A DNA stretch of 64,000 nt from Salibacter sp031581065 (GTDB lineage: Bacteria > Bacteroidota > Bacteroidia > Flavobacteriales_G > Salibacteraceae): NCBI RefSeq assembly GCF_031581065.1, contig NZ_JAVLBN010000002.1, forward strand, positions 1-64,000, given 5' to 3'. The translations under genes were made by a program, and so were the position numbers. Positions 35,388-45,300 of the stretch are shown in pieces. The notes below the pieces were generated by a model. It searched no databases, was not told the DNA's origin, and was given only the letters and a program-made list of their open reading frames with translations. Within the stretch, counting starts at the first letter, position 1, and every line of letters begins with the position of its first letter.

Positions 35388-38300
35388 TTATTCACTTCGT
35401 ACAAATTTAACAACATTTGGTTGCTTCATTCTTTTTTCCCTCAATTCGCGGGCCAAATTTTGTGCTTCGTCTTCACTGTCAAATTTACCAATTTGATAGC
35501 GAGTTTCATTACCATCTTCCTGAATATTGATTCCGCGCGATGTCATGTTGAGGATTTCTCTCGCCTGCTCAATTGGAACCTGGCCTTCATATGGGCCAAC
35601 CTGCACAGTAAACTGTCCCTGCTCTATTCCCTCTGGCGCTTCGGTTACGGTAGTTGGTTTTTCGGTTTGGTTCTGATCATTAGTTGTTTCTTGAGGAGTT
35701 TCGTCTGTCTTGTTTTCTTCACGGTCAGAGCCGAGCTCAAGAGCGCGCTTTATGGTAATACGCTCACCCTGGTAGTAAGCTGTGACGAATGCATCAGGAA
35801 TGGTTTGTCGCACCTGATTTTTGGCTTCAACGGCATTTTCGAGATCAGCGTAAATTCCGGTTGAGTAACGAACTGTTCCATTACCCATGTTGTCGCGGTT
35901 GAGCGGATTGAAGTTGAAATTGTCTCGCGGTTCTACATTGTCGCGGAAAACGCCAATTTGTACTGTAAAGAACAACTCTCCACGATTTTCAACTGAAGTG
36001 ATCTGGATATTTGAAGGATTTTCTTCGATTGCGAAATCGATTGGTGAAACCGGCAGAATAACTTCTTTGGCGAGATTGCGCTGCTGTGCTGCACGAGCTT
36101 CTTCAGTGATTCCTGCAGGTTGTGTCGTTTCCTGCTGGGCTACTTGTTCGCCACCTTCAGCATTTCTGGCCTGAGTTACTGAAATGCGATCTCCGTTGTT
36201 GTAAGCTACGACAAACGCATCACTGTAGCCAAATGAACGAATGATGTCTTTTGCCTCATCAGCGCTGTTATAATCAGAAAAAAGTCCGGCAAAATAGCGC
36301 GTAATTCCATTGCCTGCTGTTTCACCCATAATTGGCTGAATGCCGGCAAAAGTGTTTTGCGGAATCGGGTTTCTGAATGCTCCGATTTGTACTCGGTATG
36401 CAATACCCTGTGGCATTTCAGCATTGATCGGAATTGGATTATTTTCACTGTAAGCTGATCCGTCAACTTCACTCGAAAACAACGAGCCATTGAGGTTGCG
36501 CGGGAATTCTGTAAGTCCGCTTGCCGAGCCGCTCAGCTCAACTCTATCGGGTTGTGTTTCAGTTGCTGTTTCCTGAGGTGCTTCCTCCTCCGTAGATTCA
36601 GGAAGTTCCTTTTCTTCACCCTGTGCTATTTGTTGTTCCTGTTCTTCGCTCGGTTCTGACAGTGGTTCATCTGCTTCTTCAGCCTGAGTTCCCAACGTTT
36701 TGAAATTTTGACCAACATAAGCGAGCGTGTTTTCGCGCATGCGCTCATCTTCTATTTCGTTGAGCTCTTTTCTCGCCATGTTGAGATCGTAATAAGCTTC
36801 TCCCTCTTTTTGGCGACCTTCAACAAATAGTTCTTCAGATTCACGCATCAAATCTTCGCTCTGGTCACGCAGTTGTTCGATCTCCTGTTCATCTCCGTTT
36901 TGAGCTTGCAGTTCGTTAGCGCGTTTTGCTTTTTGTTCTGCTTCTGTCTGCTTTTGTTGCGCTTTTTCGTAGATGACAGTCGCTTCCTGAATTTTTGTGT
37001 CGTAATCTTCTTTTGCCTGCTGGTAATTTTGATATGGTTCTGACTGTTGAATTTCCTGCTGTTCGTTTTCGGTCAGAACCTTCTCTGATGACGACATATC
37101 AACAACCAGTTTTTTGGACATCGGGCTGGAAAGTGTGAGCACTTTCTCTTCCAGTGGTTTCACATCATCAGCCAAATCACGCATTTTTTGAGCATCTTCT
37201 TTTTGGTCCTCTGCCCTAACATCAAGCACCTCGGCCTGTCGTAATAGTTGATCGCGATCTTTCCTCTTAGCGTTTCCTGCCTGGTCGCGCAAGTCACTTG
37301 CCTCTTGTTCGAGGAGTTGTGCTTCACGATCGAGAGCTTGAGCACTATCCTGATATGTTTCGCTCATCAAGTCGCTTTCAGGATATTGCATCGCCAGTTT
37401 TTTCGCTTTTTTAGATTGTTCAAATTTGTACTGTTTGCGCTCTAATACATCGCTGTAATTGTTGATTTGCTGCTGAACATTTTCTCTTGTTGCTTCGATC
37501 TCTTTACGATCTCTGCGTTTTGCATCGCGAGCGGCATCACTTAAACTATCACGAGCCGAAAGCAGTGAATCGTAACGAACCTCAGCTCGTTTGTACTCTT
37601 GTTCAAACTTGTTGACTTCATTGGTCAGAGCCTTATCGACAGCAGCGTTTTTTTGAATTTTAAAATCATCTGATCGAGCTGTTTCACCTGATGAAGACCC
37701 TCCCTGAGAGTAATTAGTAGAAACAACTATTTGCATTTGCTCGTCTTCATCATCAAAGGAGGTTTCTTCGCTGGCAAACTCCTCTTCAGGTTGTTGTTCC
37801 GGTTCTGATTGTTGTTCTTCCTGTACAGGCGGTTCTTCTGTTTCCGTTTCCGGTTCAGATTCTGCTTGTGGTTCTATTTCTTCTTCCTGAGTCACAGTTT
37901 CAGGAGTTTCAGCATCGGCAATTTCTTCACTGCCTTCAGATTCATCGAGTTGAGCGATAACACGATCATTCAATTCAATTTGTCTTTCCTTGGAACGCTT
38001 TTGTGTTTGAAGCTCTTCGAGTTTATCATTGAGCGCTTCTCGCGTTTCATCACTACCCGCCTTGTTGATGTTGTATTTGATGACTGCGATTTCTTTTTCA
38101 ATATCAGCGAGCCATTCTTCATTGATAGACTTTACTTTTTGTGCTCTTTCGAGCTGTGAGTCGTACTCGATATTGTTTATTTTATCGCTGTATTGCTGGC
38201 GGTATTTAGACTCGCCAAGTGTGAAGTTTTCATTGCGGAGTTCTTCTTCAGTATAATTTCCAAATTCTCCACTTTCTTCAGTCTGAGTTTGATCTTCAGC

Positions 38301-41300
38301 TTCTGCCGGTTCGGTTTCCTGGGCTAAAGTTTCTTCTTCAGTTGGCTCTTCCTCCTCAGTTTCTTCAGGCTGAGCTTGATCTTCAGCTTCTGCCGGTTCT
38401 GTTTCCTGAGCTAAGGTTTCTTCTTCAGTAGGTTGTTCTTCTGTCTCCTGGACTGCAACAGACGATTGCTCTTCCTGCTCAGGCTCCTGTGATTCTTCAG
38501 TATCTTGAGTTTCTTCCTGAGCGATGATTTCTTCTGGTTGTTCCTCTGTTTCTTCTACAACAGGCGTTTCATTCTGCTCTTCCGTTTCAGGTTGTGAGGC
38601 TTGTTGCTCAACTGGTTCTGACTGTGCTAATTGTTCTCCTTCATCAACTGATGGCTGTTGAGATTCAAACTCAGATGCTAGGGTCAATAATTCATGATTG
38701 TAATCAGAAAAGTCTTTCTTGATTTTTTCTGTATTCTCGAGTGCCTGGAGTTCGTTTTGTAGTTTTTGGTATTCTGCAGAACCTTCCTCGACTTCATTCA
38801 TGCTCTGCTCGATCTCTTCTTTGTAATTGGCAACATCCTGAATGTAGCGCTCATTGACATCATTGAGGTCGCGGAGTTTACCCGTTACAGTAGAATCAGA
38901 AACACTTCCGTAATCAAAGAAGTACTTGTCCTCGAGATCCTGAACAGATGTGTATTCCATCATGTCGTTATCTGGAAGATAATCCTGTAGTGTCTTTCGG
39001 TTCTGATCAAATTCCTCTTTTGTTTGGTTGAGTTGGTTATTGACTTCAGCTCGCTCACTCTTTAGTCTTGAAAGTTCACGCTCTTTTTTTCCAGAAAGGT
39101 TTTCTTGGTCTTCAAGCTCGTCAATTTCATTTTCAATTGTTTCCAGCTTATCTTGCTGAACCTGAGTTTTAGCTAACAGGCTTTTATCTTTTTGCGGAAT
39201 GGAAGCTGCCTGTTCTTCTTTTTCAGCAAAGTACGGTTCGTAATCTTCAGGGATCTGATTCTTTGGTTTAGTGACTTCACGTTCAGAACCGGCAGGATCT
39301 TCAGTTTCCGCTTGCTGGGTTGACTCCTGAACTTCATCCGGTTCAGTTTGCTCAGTAGATTCACTTTCCGTTGGCTCTTCTGTATCCTGAGCCTGATCAG
39401 TTTCACCAGGACTCTGCTGGGCGAGTTGCAATGAATCATCCTCGAGTTCAACATCTTTGATTTCTAGGGCCTCTTTCGTTTCCAGGATAGCAATAGATTC
39501 TTCATCTGTACGTCTTTCGAGGTCACGCTTTTGTTGATCTGGAATATCCTGAACTTCAACATCTTTTAACCCTTTAGAGACATCATCCATGTAAGCTAAA
39601 TGCTTCTGGCTCTGATCAGCCTTAGTGGTTTGTTTTTTTAGTTTTGGTTCAACTCTCTCAAGTTCAGATTTGACATCTTCCAGCTCTGCTTTGGCATTTT
39701 GTGCTTGCAATTCATACTGTTCGCGGTCGCGTTTTTTGCGAGCTCTTTCAGCCTGTCCCTCGTAAAAGTCGATGTTCTTTTCAGTTTCTTTTTCTGCCGC
39801 CTGCAAATCGGCATAGCGGTTTCTCAACTCGCGGGCATTTGTTTCATTGCGCTCTGACTGATCTCTGAAATTTCTCTTTGCAACAGTTAAAGGTTCTTTT
39901 TTAGGGATCAGTTTTTGAGAATTGAGCTCCTCGTAATTTTTGATGATTTCTTCACGGTTATTGTTGCTCTTAAAATCTTTGAGCTGTGTTCCCGTATTAC
40001 GGTAGCGTTCTTCGTCTTTTTCTGCCTTGATTCGCTCTCGCTCGAGTTGCTGAGCCAAAGCTGTTGAAGTGTTTGCTTCAAAAACAAGTTGCTCGTACTG
40101 TTCTTTTCTATCCTTTGAAAGTTGGCCTTCATTTTTGAGTTGCTCTGCTTGATCGAGTTTGTCAGATGCCAGTTGATAGGCCTTATCGCGCAAGTCTGCA
40201 AATTCATTTTTGCGTTCCTCGAGTTTATTCGCTCCCTCTTCAACCTCAGCTATGATTTCATCATTTGTTTTGTTGATGTTTTTGGAAACTTTTGTTGGCG
40301 ACAACGAAGCTGAGTTGCTGAGGAAATTGGCCATCAATTCTTCATCAGCATCAGTAGCTTTTTCATCGAAAAGATTTTTGATGATCAAGCGGTCAGAACC
40401 GTTTTCATCAACGATTTTCATTTCCTGCTTGAGTGGTCTCAACTCGGTTAGCTCTGGAACTTCAACCATGCCGGCATGAGTGACATCAGAATTATCAGGT
40501 TTTACGAGGAATCGGTATTTCTCGCCACCTTTTAGTTGAAAAACGTAACTGCCGTCCTTTAGATCTGATTTGTACGTTCCCACTTCTTCCTCTGAAGGCA
40601 TTCGTTGAACAGTTATATTGGCAAGGTCGTACTTCTCACTTTCAAACTTACCGGAGAGGATTACCTGCTGCAATGGACGTTTCACCGGATCGATCGTGTA
40701 AACATTGACTTTTCCAAAGTCATTGTTTCGCGAACTGGTGAAAATTGCTTCTTTTTCATCTGGAGAAACTGCGTAGAGGAAATCGTCATCGGGAGTATTG
40801 ATGGCGTAGTCCATATTTTCAGGATCTGACCATGAATTTGTTGCCGGGTCAAATTCAGATTTAAAAATATCATACCCTCCCATGCTGGTGTGACCTTTTG
40901 AAGCGAAATACAGCGTATTGGTACTGTAATCGAAAAATGGGAATTCCTCATTGTAAGGTGTGTTGATGGAGCGCGGTAATTTTGTTTGATCTTTTAATTC
41001 TCCGTTTTCATTGACGCGTGCAAAATAGATATCGAGTCCAGACTCGCCTTCTTCACCGTATGATGCGTACCACACTGTATCACGATCGTTGTGCTTGTAC
41101 ATGATTCCTTTGTACTCGCGATCTTTATCTTCATCGGTCAAAATTGAGTTGAGTGTCTTGAGGAATTTATAAGGCGCATTTTCAAACTTGTAGCTCAGGT
41201 AAAAATCTGACCGGGAGATTGATTTGACATTTTTGACAATTGGCTGAGTTACGTTTTGAAAAAGCATTTTTCCATTTTGACACATTTGAATCTTACGGAA

Positions 41301-41711
41301 TGTGTTCAAATCCTCAACTGTACGATTCCTTCCTTTGTCTTTGAATTGTTCGTAAAAGTTAATCGCTTTATCAAACCTGTAGTTGTAGTGATAACCCTGA
41401 GCAGCGTAGTAAAAGCCTAATGGTTCAACATCAGGCCTACTCACAGCGTAGTCGAGATATTTGAGCGCTTTGGTTTTATCTGGACTCGTGTAAAGAATAC
41501 ACGCTCCATATTTGAAGTTGTAATTCGGCTCTTTTGGATAGAGCGAGACCAAATTACTGTAGAGTTTTTTTGCTTCGCTGTATTGCCCCTTTTCAAACAG
41601 CTCTTGCGCTCTTTTTTCTGTTTCTTTGGTATCACGATCCTGGGCTACTACTGTTATTGTGAAAAACAGTGTAGCAAACAGCAATACCAATTTGCCCCCA
41701 TTTATAAACAT
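35388..41711 (-). CDS. Giant PorE-like envelope protein with SPOR-like repeats
   Basis: A 2107-residue secreted protein (signal ending TVVAQ). In order: TPR-like repeats (about 30-160), a PD40-type beta-propeller (about 190-355, with YFASKGHTSMGGYDIFKSEF), a carboxypeptidase-regulatory-like beta domain (about 365-430), a very long Glu/Gln/Lys coiled-coil and acidic low-complexity region (about 460-1740), and three SPOR-like domains opening YRVQIGAF (1772), FTVQIGVF (1915) and FTVQVGPY (2035). TPR-propeller-CRD is the order found in the T9SS protein PorE, where an OmpA domain binds peptidoglycan; here SPOR-like domains may replace it. clpS follows after one base. Confidence 0.8.
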   Translation of the reverse strand: MFINGGKLVLLFATLFFTITVVAQDRDTKETEKRAQELFEKGQYSEAKKLYSNLVSLYPKEPNYNFKYGACILYTSPDKTKALKYLDYAVSRPDVEPLGFYYAAQGYHYNYRFDKAINFYEQFKDKGRNRTVEDLNTFRKIQMCQNGKMLFQNVTQPIVKNVKSISRSDFYLSYKFENAPYKFLKTLNSILTDEDKDREYKGIMYKHNDRDTVWYASYGEEGESGLDIYFARVNENGELKDQTKLPRSINTPYNEEFPFFDYSTNTLYFASKGHTSMGGYDIFKSEFDPATNSWSDPENMDYAINTPDDDFLYAVSPDEKEAIFTSSRNNDFGKVNVYTIDPVKRPLQQVILSGKFESEKYDLANITVQRMPSEEEVGTYKSDLKDGSYVFQLKGGEKYRFLVKPDNSDVTHAGMVEVPELTELRPLKQEMKIVDENGSDRLIIKNLFDEKATDADEELMANFLSNSASLSPTKVSKNINKTNDEIIAEVEEGANKLEERKNEFADLRDKAYQLASDKLDQAEQLKNEGQLSKDRKEQYEQLVFEANTSTALAQQLERERIKAEKDEERYRNTGTQLKDFKSNNNREEIIKNYEELNSQKLIPKKEPLTVAKRNFRDQSERNETNARELRNRYADLQAAEKETEKNIDFYEGQAERARKKRDREQYELQAQNAKAELEDVKSELERVEPKLKKQTTKADQSQKHLAYMDDVSKGLKDVEVQDIPDQQKRDLERRTDEESIAILETKEALEIKDVELEDDSLQLAQQSPGETDQAQDTEEPTESESTEQTEPDEVQESTQQAETEDPAGSEREVTKPKNQIPEDYEPYFAEKEEQAASIPQKDKSLLAKTQVQQDKLETIENEIDELEDQENLSGKKERELSRLKSERAEVNNQLNQTKEEFDQNRKTLQDYLPDNDMMEYTSVQDLEDKYFFDYGSVSDSTVTGKLRDLNDVNERYIQDVANYKEEIEQSMNEVEEGSAEYQKLQNELQALENTEKIKKDFSDYNHELLTLASEFESQQPSVDEGEQLAQSEPVEQQASQPETEEQNETPVVEETEEQPEEIIAQEETQDTEESQEPEQEEQSSVAVQETEEQPTEEETLAQETEPAEAEDQAQPEETEEEEPTEEETLAQETEPAEAEDQTQTEESGEFGNYTEEELRNENFTLGESKYRQQYSDKINNIEYDSQLERAQKVKSINEEWLADIEKEIAVIKYNINKAGSDETREALNDKLEELQTQKRSKERQIELNDRVIAQLDESEGSEEIADAETPETVTQEEEIEPQAESEPETETEEPPVQEEQQSEPEQQPEEEFASEETSFDDEDEQMQIVVSTNYSQGGSSSGETARSDDFKIQKNAAVDKALTNEVNKFEQEYKRAEVRYDSLLSARDSLSDAARDAKRRDRKEIEATRENVQQQINNYSDVLERKQYKFEQSKKAKKLAMQYPESDLMSETYQDSAQALDREAQLLEQEASDLRDQAGNAKRKDRDQLLRQAEVLDVRAEDQKEDAQKMRDLADDVKPLEEKVLTLSSPMSKKLVVDMSSSEKVLTENEQQEIQQSEPYQNYQQAKEDYDTKIQEATVIYEKAQQKQTEAEQKAKRANELQAQNGDEQEIEQLRDQSEDLMRESEELFVEGRQKEGEAYYDLNMARKELNEIEDERMRENTLAYVGQNFKTLGTQAEEADEPLSEPSEEQEQQIAQGEEKELPESTEEEAPQETATETQPDRVELSGSASGLTEFPRNLNGSLFSSEVDGSAYSENNPIPINAEMPQGIAYRVQIGAFRNPIPQNTFAGIQPIMGETAGNGITRYFAGLFSDYNSADEAKDIIRSFGYSDAFVVAYNNGDRISVTQARNAEGGEQVAQQETTQPAGITEEARAAQQRNLAKEVILPVSPIDFAIEENPSNIQITSVENRGELFFTVQIGVFRDNVEPRDNFNFNPLNRDNMGNGTVRYSTGIYADLENAVEAKNQVRQTIPDAFVTAYYQGERITIKRALELGSDREENKTDETPQETTNDQNQTEKPTTVTEAPEGIEQGQFTVQVGPYEGQVPIEQAREILNMTSRGINIQEDGNETRYQIGKFDSEDEAQNLARELREKRMKQPNVVKFVRSE
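38290..38450 (-). repeat. Degenerate 87-base tandem repeat inside the giant gene
   Basis: Two adjacent units starting at 38290 and 38377 (period 87 bases, 29 codons) encode nearly identical acidic blocks, each containing EEETLAQETEPAEAEDQ. The flanking acidic region contains weaker relatives. Length change by unit gain or loss would stay in frame. Confidence 0.75.
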
Positions 41712-41718
41712 TTGTGAT

Positions 41719-42351
41719 CTATTGTTCTTTCTTTCTAAAATTCACTTTCGACTCTTCATTTTTTAATAGTCTTTGAATGTTTTTTCTGTGCGTTATTATT
41801 ACAGCTACTGCTACCAGTATTGAAAAGACAGTCAAAGCCGGGGTTGAATTTTCTATTGCAAAGATGATGATAAATGGGAAACTTATAGCTGCGGTCATAG
41901 AGGAAACCGAAACTATTTTTGACATGAAAATCACCAAAGTAAAGACTCCCAAGCAAACTAATGAGGCTTGAGGCTGCACTGCGAGCATAAAACCGAGTAA
42001 AGTAGCAACTCCTTTTCCGCCTTTAAATTGAGCAAAAACCGGAAAAACGTGTCCTAAGAGTGCTACTGTCCCCAGCGCTAACTGAAATGCGATAAACGAT
42101 GACTCTGAAATTTCGTAAGGAGCTAAATACGCAAGGCGAACTGCAAAAAATCCTTTTAATACGTCAACAATCAGAACCGGAACTCCAACTTTTGCACCCA
42201 GTATCCTAATTGTGTTAGTTGCTCCGGCATTTCCACTTCCATATTGGCGTACATCAATTGAGTAGAACAACTTACCAAGCCAAACTGAAGTTGGTATTGA
42301 TCCTATCAAATAAGCTAAAAGAATAAATGTAGCTGTTATGTAGAGCGGCAT
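41719..42351 (-). CDS. plsY: Glycerol-3-phosphate acyltransferase PlsY
   Basis: A 210-residue membrane enzyme that transfers the acyl group of acyl-phosphate to glycerol-3-phosphate, the first step of phospholipid synthesis. The three PlsY motifs are present: GSIPTSVWLGKLF, the DVRQYGSGNAGATNTIR loop, and HVFPVFAQFKGGKGVAT. Five hydrophobic helices. It precedes the giant PorE-like gene by seven bases, probably in one transcript. Confidence 0.95.
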   Translation of the reverse strand: MPLYITATFILLAYLIGSIPTSVWLGKLFYSIDVRQYGSGNAGATNTIRILGAKVGVPVLIVDVLKGFFAVRLAYLAPYEISESSFIAFQLALGTVALLGHVFPVFAQFKGGKGVATLLGFMLAVQPQASLVCLGVFTLVIFMSKIVSVSSMTAAISFPFIIIFAIENSTPALTVFSILVAVAVIITHRKNIQRLLKNEESKVNFRKKEQ

Positions 42352-42383
42352 AATTCGTCTTTAGTTGCTTGCAAATTAAGAAT

Positions 42384-45300
42384 TTATTCAATCTTTTCGA
42401 ATTTTCGCATTGCTTCACTTTTGAGCCTCCTGCTACCAATCTGATACACAAATTGTTTACGCATTTCTTTATCTGCTTTGATTCTGCGATCATCCATCTT
42501 GAGATCGTTGAGCGTTGTTTTGAACTCTTTGTTATCAGTGTGAATTTGCATGATACCGGTAGAAGCTCTGTAATCGAGTATGTAAAAGTGTTGTGGCAAA
42601 TCCAGGTAAATCATGAAATCAGTTCCTCTGCGTTTATTTTCGAAAGAGATTCCTCCTTTGACATACTTGTTGAGCATTTCATCACCTAATGACCCCAAAC
42701 CGATATTGCCATCTGTAACGTAGTAATCATTTTCAGCATCGTATTTCATCTCGATATCACTGAAGAAGAAACTCGACTCAATCTCTTCAGGAAGTTTAAC
42801 TCTTTTCCCGAGACTCATTCTACCTAACAACTCATCAGCCTCTTCTTTGCCCACATAATTACGCAAGGCAGTTGTGTAAAGCTGATTATCAATATTGACA
42901 GGTTTCATATCTTTTGCTTCCTGAATTTCTTTTACAAGTATATCGAGCAATTTGTCATCGAAAAGGAAATCCATTCTCAATAAGTAGTGCATACTTAGAT
43001 TTTTGTTCACGGTATTGAATGTGTAGGTTCCAACCGGTTCCACTCCAACTCTTCCAGTTTCAAAAGTAACATCCATTTTACCTTCTCCTTCCAGCAGGCA
43101 CGACTCTGTATTCAATGCCACATAGTTACCGGGCATAGAGCGCTCATTGAGTTTTTGAAAACTGGAAATGCGGTATTCTTTTGTAGGTTCATTGTAAACG
43201 AGGTAACCGCGTGCTTTAACGACTTCAATATCTTTTTCAGAATAAGGTGAAGAGAGATATGTGCCATATACACTTCCCGAATCTGTTGGAAGCACCAGTC
43301 CGTTCGTGATTAAGTTTCCATTTTCATTTTTCGCTTCATCCTCAATTTCAATATTGATATCCATGGGATCAATTCTACTCTCAAAGGCAAACCATTGTGT
43401 TGGTAAGTTTGAACAACCGTGTTTGATGATAGCACTTCCTTTAAAAAGCAAATTTTTCTCGGCTGCTTCCAGTTCAACATCCCCTTTAAAACCAAACTGC
43501 GGACTCAGTGTAAACTCATCTTCTGGTAAGATTTTTCCAAAAGCCACGGTTTGTCGCTCATCGTTTGCTTTAATGGTATTGAAGTGAATTTGTTGAGTTG
43601 TTCCGTTCAGATCCTTGTAATTGTAATCGCCATTTCCGGCATAATCCCATCTACTGGAGATGTCAACAGTAGCATTGAAAACTGTGTGATATTTTGTTTT
43701 GGTGTTAGCAATTACGCGAGCAGAGTCAAGGGTTTTCATTTTTGCGTTTTTGTTCACCGTCACTTTACCGTCTCCGGGAATGATTGAAGCATCGGCAACG
43801 TTGATGTTTTCCACTTTTTTGGCTCGGATCTGAACATCAGATGCATTGTAAATTGCTGCCTTAGCGAAGAATCTTAGAGAATCCTGTTTTGGGTGAGTAC
43901 TCACAAACTCAGCACCTTCAACCTGAACGGCATCAGCTCCCTGAGCTCTTGTTCCGCCTTCAGCTGAATATTCGAATTCGTCACGATCCATATACCAGGT
44001 AAACCTATCGAGGTAAGCTTGATAAAGCGTAGCTCCAAATTTCGTTAAACTGCGACCTGTATTTGAAATAAACTCTCCTTTTCGATCCTGAAAATTGACC
44101 TTGGCCTGAAGGTTTTCTGAGCTGAAGTTCACATCTCCAAACATCTCTTTTTGAAGCTCAAAATCAGATGTATCGGCTGTGAGCTCCAGTAGCTTGAATT
44201 TCATGTTTTCAGAATAGAGGTTAGCACCGCTAAAGCTGTTTTTTCCACTCCCGCTCATTCCGGTTGGTGTGTACCGAATAGTTCCTGTATGCTCAGCTGT
44301 ACCGGCATACATGCTTATTGGATCACGTCCTTTAATTGAGGATACTTCCATTTTGTCTTTATAGGGCATCCAATGAAGGTATGTACTATCAGCACTTACA
44401 TTTGGGTATTCGACAGGTGCTTTTTGCTCTTCAACATTGAATGATTCTGTGACACCATTTACTGAATCCGGATAAAAAATAAATCCTTTAGATTTTGCAC
44501 TCGAGGTAAGATATTTGATAGATCCGTTACCTTTAAGTCCTTCGTTACTGAGTTTTAGCTCATCTCTAAAAACGCCTTTTCCTCCGTAAGCTTGCAATCC
44601 TTCAGGACCTGTTTCGCGCTTGAAACCGAGTGAATAATCTTCCTGTAAACGGAGCGTTTCTTCCAGATCAGGGAAAATATCACCTGAACTAAAGGTTCCG
44701 TCAAATCGAATTTGTTCGTTTTTGAATTTATCGAGACTATCCAGCTCAAACGGTTCTAGCTGGAAATTAAACTTATCGCGATCGTATGCGCCACCCAGCA
44801 CAGCGTTCTGATCGTAATAAGCATAAGACTCCTGCTCACTGGTAAATACCGGATAACGCGGATTATTCTTCAACCCTGATTTATTCCCCGGCTTATCGAT
44901 TTCGAGTCCGCCACGCAAATCTTGAATGAGGGTTCTAAATTTACCTCGATTATCTCTTTTATTGCTGGTTGCCCATAACTGAAGCGAATCAACGATTGGC
45001 ATTTTCACTTCAAAACCATCGTAGCTGAATTCAAATTCTTTACCAAAAAACTCAGCTTTACCGGCACTTACCATTCCGCTAAAATTAAAATCGCGGTTCT
45101 TTTTCATGACGATTCTACCTTCATCAGGAAAGATTTGCACACGGTGAGAGTCACTTAATAGAATTCTATTGACTCCGTTGATTGTCAGGTCATAATTCAA
45201 AAGACTAAGGCTGGCATTTGGCTTTGAATCTTGTTTTGGCAACTTTGATATTATCCTGAGTACATCGTAATCTTTCAGTTTTGACTTGTTGAGTACGTGG

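Noticed and set aside
37809..38159. 116-codon phenylalanine/arginine-rich frame opposite the giant gene
   Set aside because: Composition is the reverse complement of Glu/Lys codons; not a real gene.
38461..38640. Strong E/Q/T-rich low-complexity DNA resembling a minisatellite
   Set aside because: Apart from the 87-base duplication nearby, units are not regular; it is biased coding sequence for an acidic coiled-coil region.
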